Made by a program: the position numbers and the translations under genes
Source of the DNA: JBCCQH01 sp039024435
Lineage (GTDB): Bacteria; Bacteroidota; Bacteroidia; J057; JADKCL01
Length of the DNA: 44,983 nt
Reading direction: 5' to 3'
Assembly: GCA_039024435.1 (NCBI GenBank)
Contig: JBCCQH010000060.1
Location: 1-44,983 of the forward strand
In this document: positions 44,039-44,983 of the stretch, in pieces
How positions within the stretch are numbered: the stretch's first letter is position 1
Layout of the letters: the number at the start of each line of letters is the position of its first letter
The notes under the pieces: generated by a model
What the model was told of the DNA's origin: nothing
The model's input: only the letters and a program-made list of their open reading frames with translations
Databases searched by the model: none

Positions 44039-44983
44039 GTGCAATTAACCCGCTCGATATTTCTGGTGTTTGCAATCGCACAGATCGTGTTGTGGACAGG
44101 CAAGGGCAACCATGCCTGTTCGCAGCATGATTGGAATTGGGCTACCGGGGATTCGGTGCTCATTCGATTTCCGGCTGGCGGTGAGCCTTATGTGGACACG
44201 ACGCAGCTAACTGCATATTTTGAAGAATCGGGATCTTGCTATTCGGACGCTGATGGAAACTTGGTCTATTTCGCCAATCATCGAACGGTGTTCAATGGGA
44301 ACAGTGTCCCGATGGTCAACGGGAATTATACTACAACCTTTGGACTATATTCATATACGCAGGGAATATTTGCATTCCCTTCACCCGTGCGTGATGGAGA
44401 ACTGGTTCAGTTTTATTTGGGAGATGGATGCCCAAATGCAGCCCGGTGCCCAACGGTATTGGAAATCGCTTCTTTAACGAGTGCGGACACTGGAAATGTT
44501 GTCGCCAATTACGTACTTGGATATCCTGGATCTTTTACGGGAATGACTGAAAAAATGAATGGGGTGCCGCACGCTGACGGGAAATCTTGGTGGATCCTGC
44601 TTCATGACCGAGGGAATCGAAACTTCTACCGATACCTTGTGAATCATGATGGCGTATCGGCTCCTATGAAAGATAGTATCGGGTCTGCTCATATCACTAT
44701 TTCAACTGGCGCCCAACTAGGAGAAATGACCTTCTCCCTCGACGGCACGCAACTACTCGTCGTTACCATGAGCGGCATCGTTGACATTTTCGATTTTGAC
44801 CGCTGTACCGGCGAGTTGAGCAATTGGCGTGCATTGGGCACCCCTGCACCTACCACCCGAGGCCCCCATACCTACTACGGATGCTCATTTTCGCCCGATG
44901 GCACCAAGATCTATGTCTCCGAAATCTGGAATGACACCAGCGGAAACCGGGTTTTCCAGTACGACCTGACCGCTCCGGACGTA
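44039..44983 (+). CDS. Propeller protein (cassette 2, gene 3), cut by window end
   Basis: The GTG at 44039 opens 315 codons without a stop to the window end. The N-terminus (MQLTRSIFLVFAIAQIVLWT) is an export signal. The body matches gene 3 of cassette 1: ADGKSWWILLHDRG against ADGESWWVLSHDTN, FDFDRCTGEL against FDFDRCTGNI, and SFSPDGTKIYVSE against SFSPNGKILYLSN. A type B sorting domain is expected beyond the window. It starts 24 nt after the giant gene, with no terminator between. The first 690 nt are AT-rich, then composition rises near 44730. Confidence 0.85.
   Translation, partial: MQLTRSIFLVFAIAQIVLWTGKGNHACSQHDWNWATGDSVLIRFPAGGEPYVDTTQLTAYFEESGSCYSDADGNLVYFANHRTVFNGNSVPMVNGNYTTTFGLYSYTQGIFAFPSPVRDGELVQFYLGDGCPNAARCPTVLEIASLTSADTGNVVANYVLGYPGSFTGMTEKMNGVPHADGKSWWILLHDRGNRNFYRYLVNHDGVSAPMKDSIGSAHITISTGAQLGEMTFSLDGTQLLVVTMSGIVDIFDFDRCTGELSNWRALGTPAPTTRGPHTYYGCSFSPDGTKIYVSEIWNDTSGNRVFQYDLTAPDV

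Overview
The window looks like chromosome from a Bacteroidota bacterium, most plausibly of the Saprospiria/Lewinella type. No rRNA or species marker is present, so this placement is inferred. The evidence is: many secreted proteins ending in type IX secretion (T9SS) sorting domains of type A (PNP...G.Y...) and type B (NVLTPNGDGIND...); promoters of the TTTG-N19/20-TAnnTTTG kind; a DUF3098 gene in an ftsX-uppP-truB-ribF operon; and an IS1380-family insertion sequence. Base composition is mostly 53-60% GC by eye, with clear AT-richer islands.

Layout. 1-6.4 kb: the 5' end of an exported protein, a 35-aa membrane mini-protein, a J-domain membrane protein, a T9SS cargo protein, a T9SS subtilisin-like protease and a class V aminotransferase-fold enzyme. 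7.0-13.0 kb: a 1204-aa beta-helix T9SS protein, a lipoprotein and a helical protein of unknown function. 13.3-17.0 kb: a minus-strand core operon ftsX-DUF3098-uppP-truB-ribF (division, lipid carrier recycling, tRNA pseudouridylation, flavin synthesis). 17.1-22.6 kb: a TonB-C-like protein, a TPR protein, a membrane-bound AraC-type regulator and a cytochrome c/copper monooxygenase fusion with a sorting domain. 22.7-24.4 kb: a complete IS1380-family element with 17-bp perfect terminal repeats and a CTAA target duplication.

24.4 kb to the end is the most unusual part. A three-gene cassette of secreted proteins is present twice in tandem. Each unit has (i) a 424-nt leader, about 92% identical between copies with no net indel; (ii) a 405-aa seven-repeat FG-GAP propeller protein without a recognisable sorting domain; (iii) a giant protein with LamG, putative TIM-barrel, CBM-like, PKD, Ig-like modules, beta-helix and type A CTD; and (iv) a propeller protein, which ends in a type B CTD in unit 1 and is cut by the window end in unit 2. 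The leader identity stops at codon 6 of the first gene, after which the genes are strongly diverged. In unit 2 the giant gene carries one in-frame TAA and has about nine Ig/PKD-like modules instead of about four. The cassette may assemble a surface or extracellular carbohydrate-binding complex, but that is inference.

Other recurring features are a dispersed intergenic repeat with a GC-rich hairpin cap and several promoters so close to the start codon that the mRNAs would be leaderless. All alignments, identities and composition values were made by hand without database searches.
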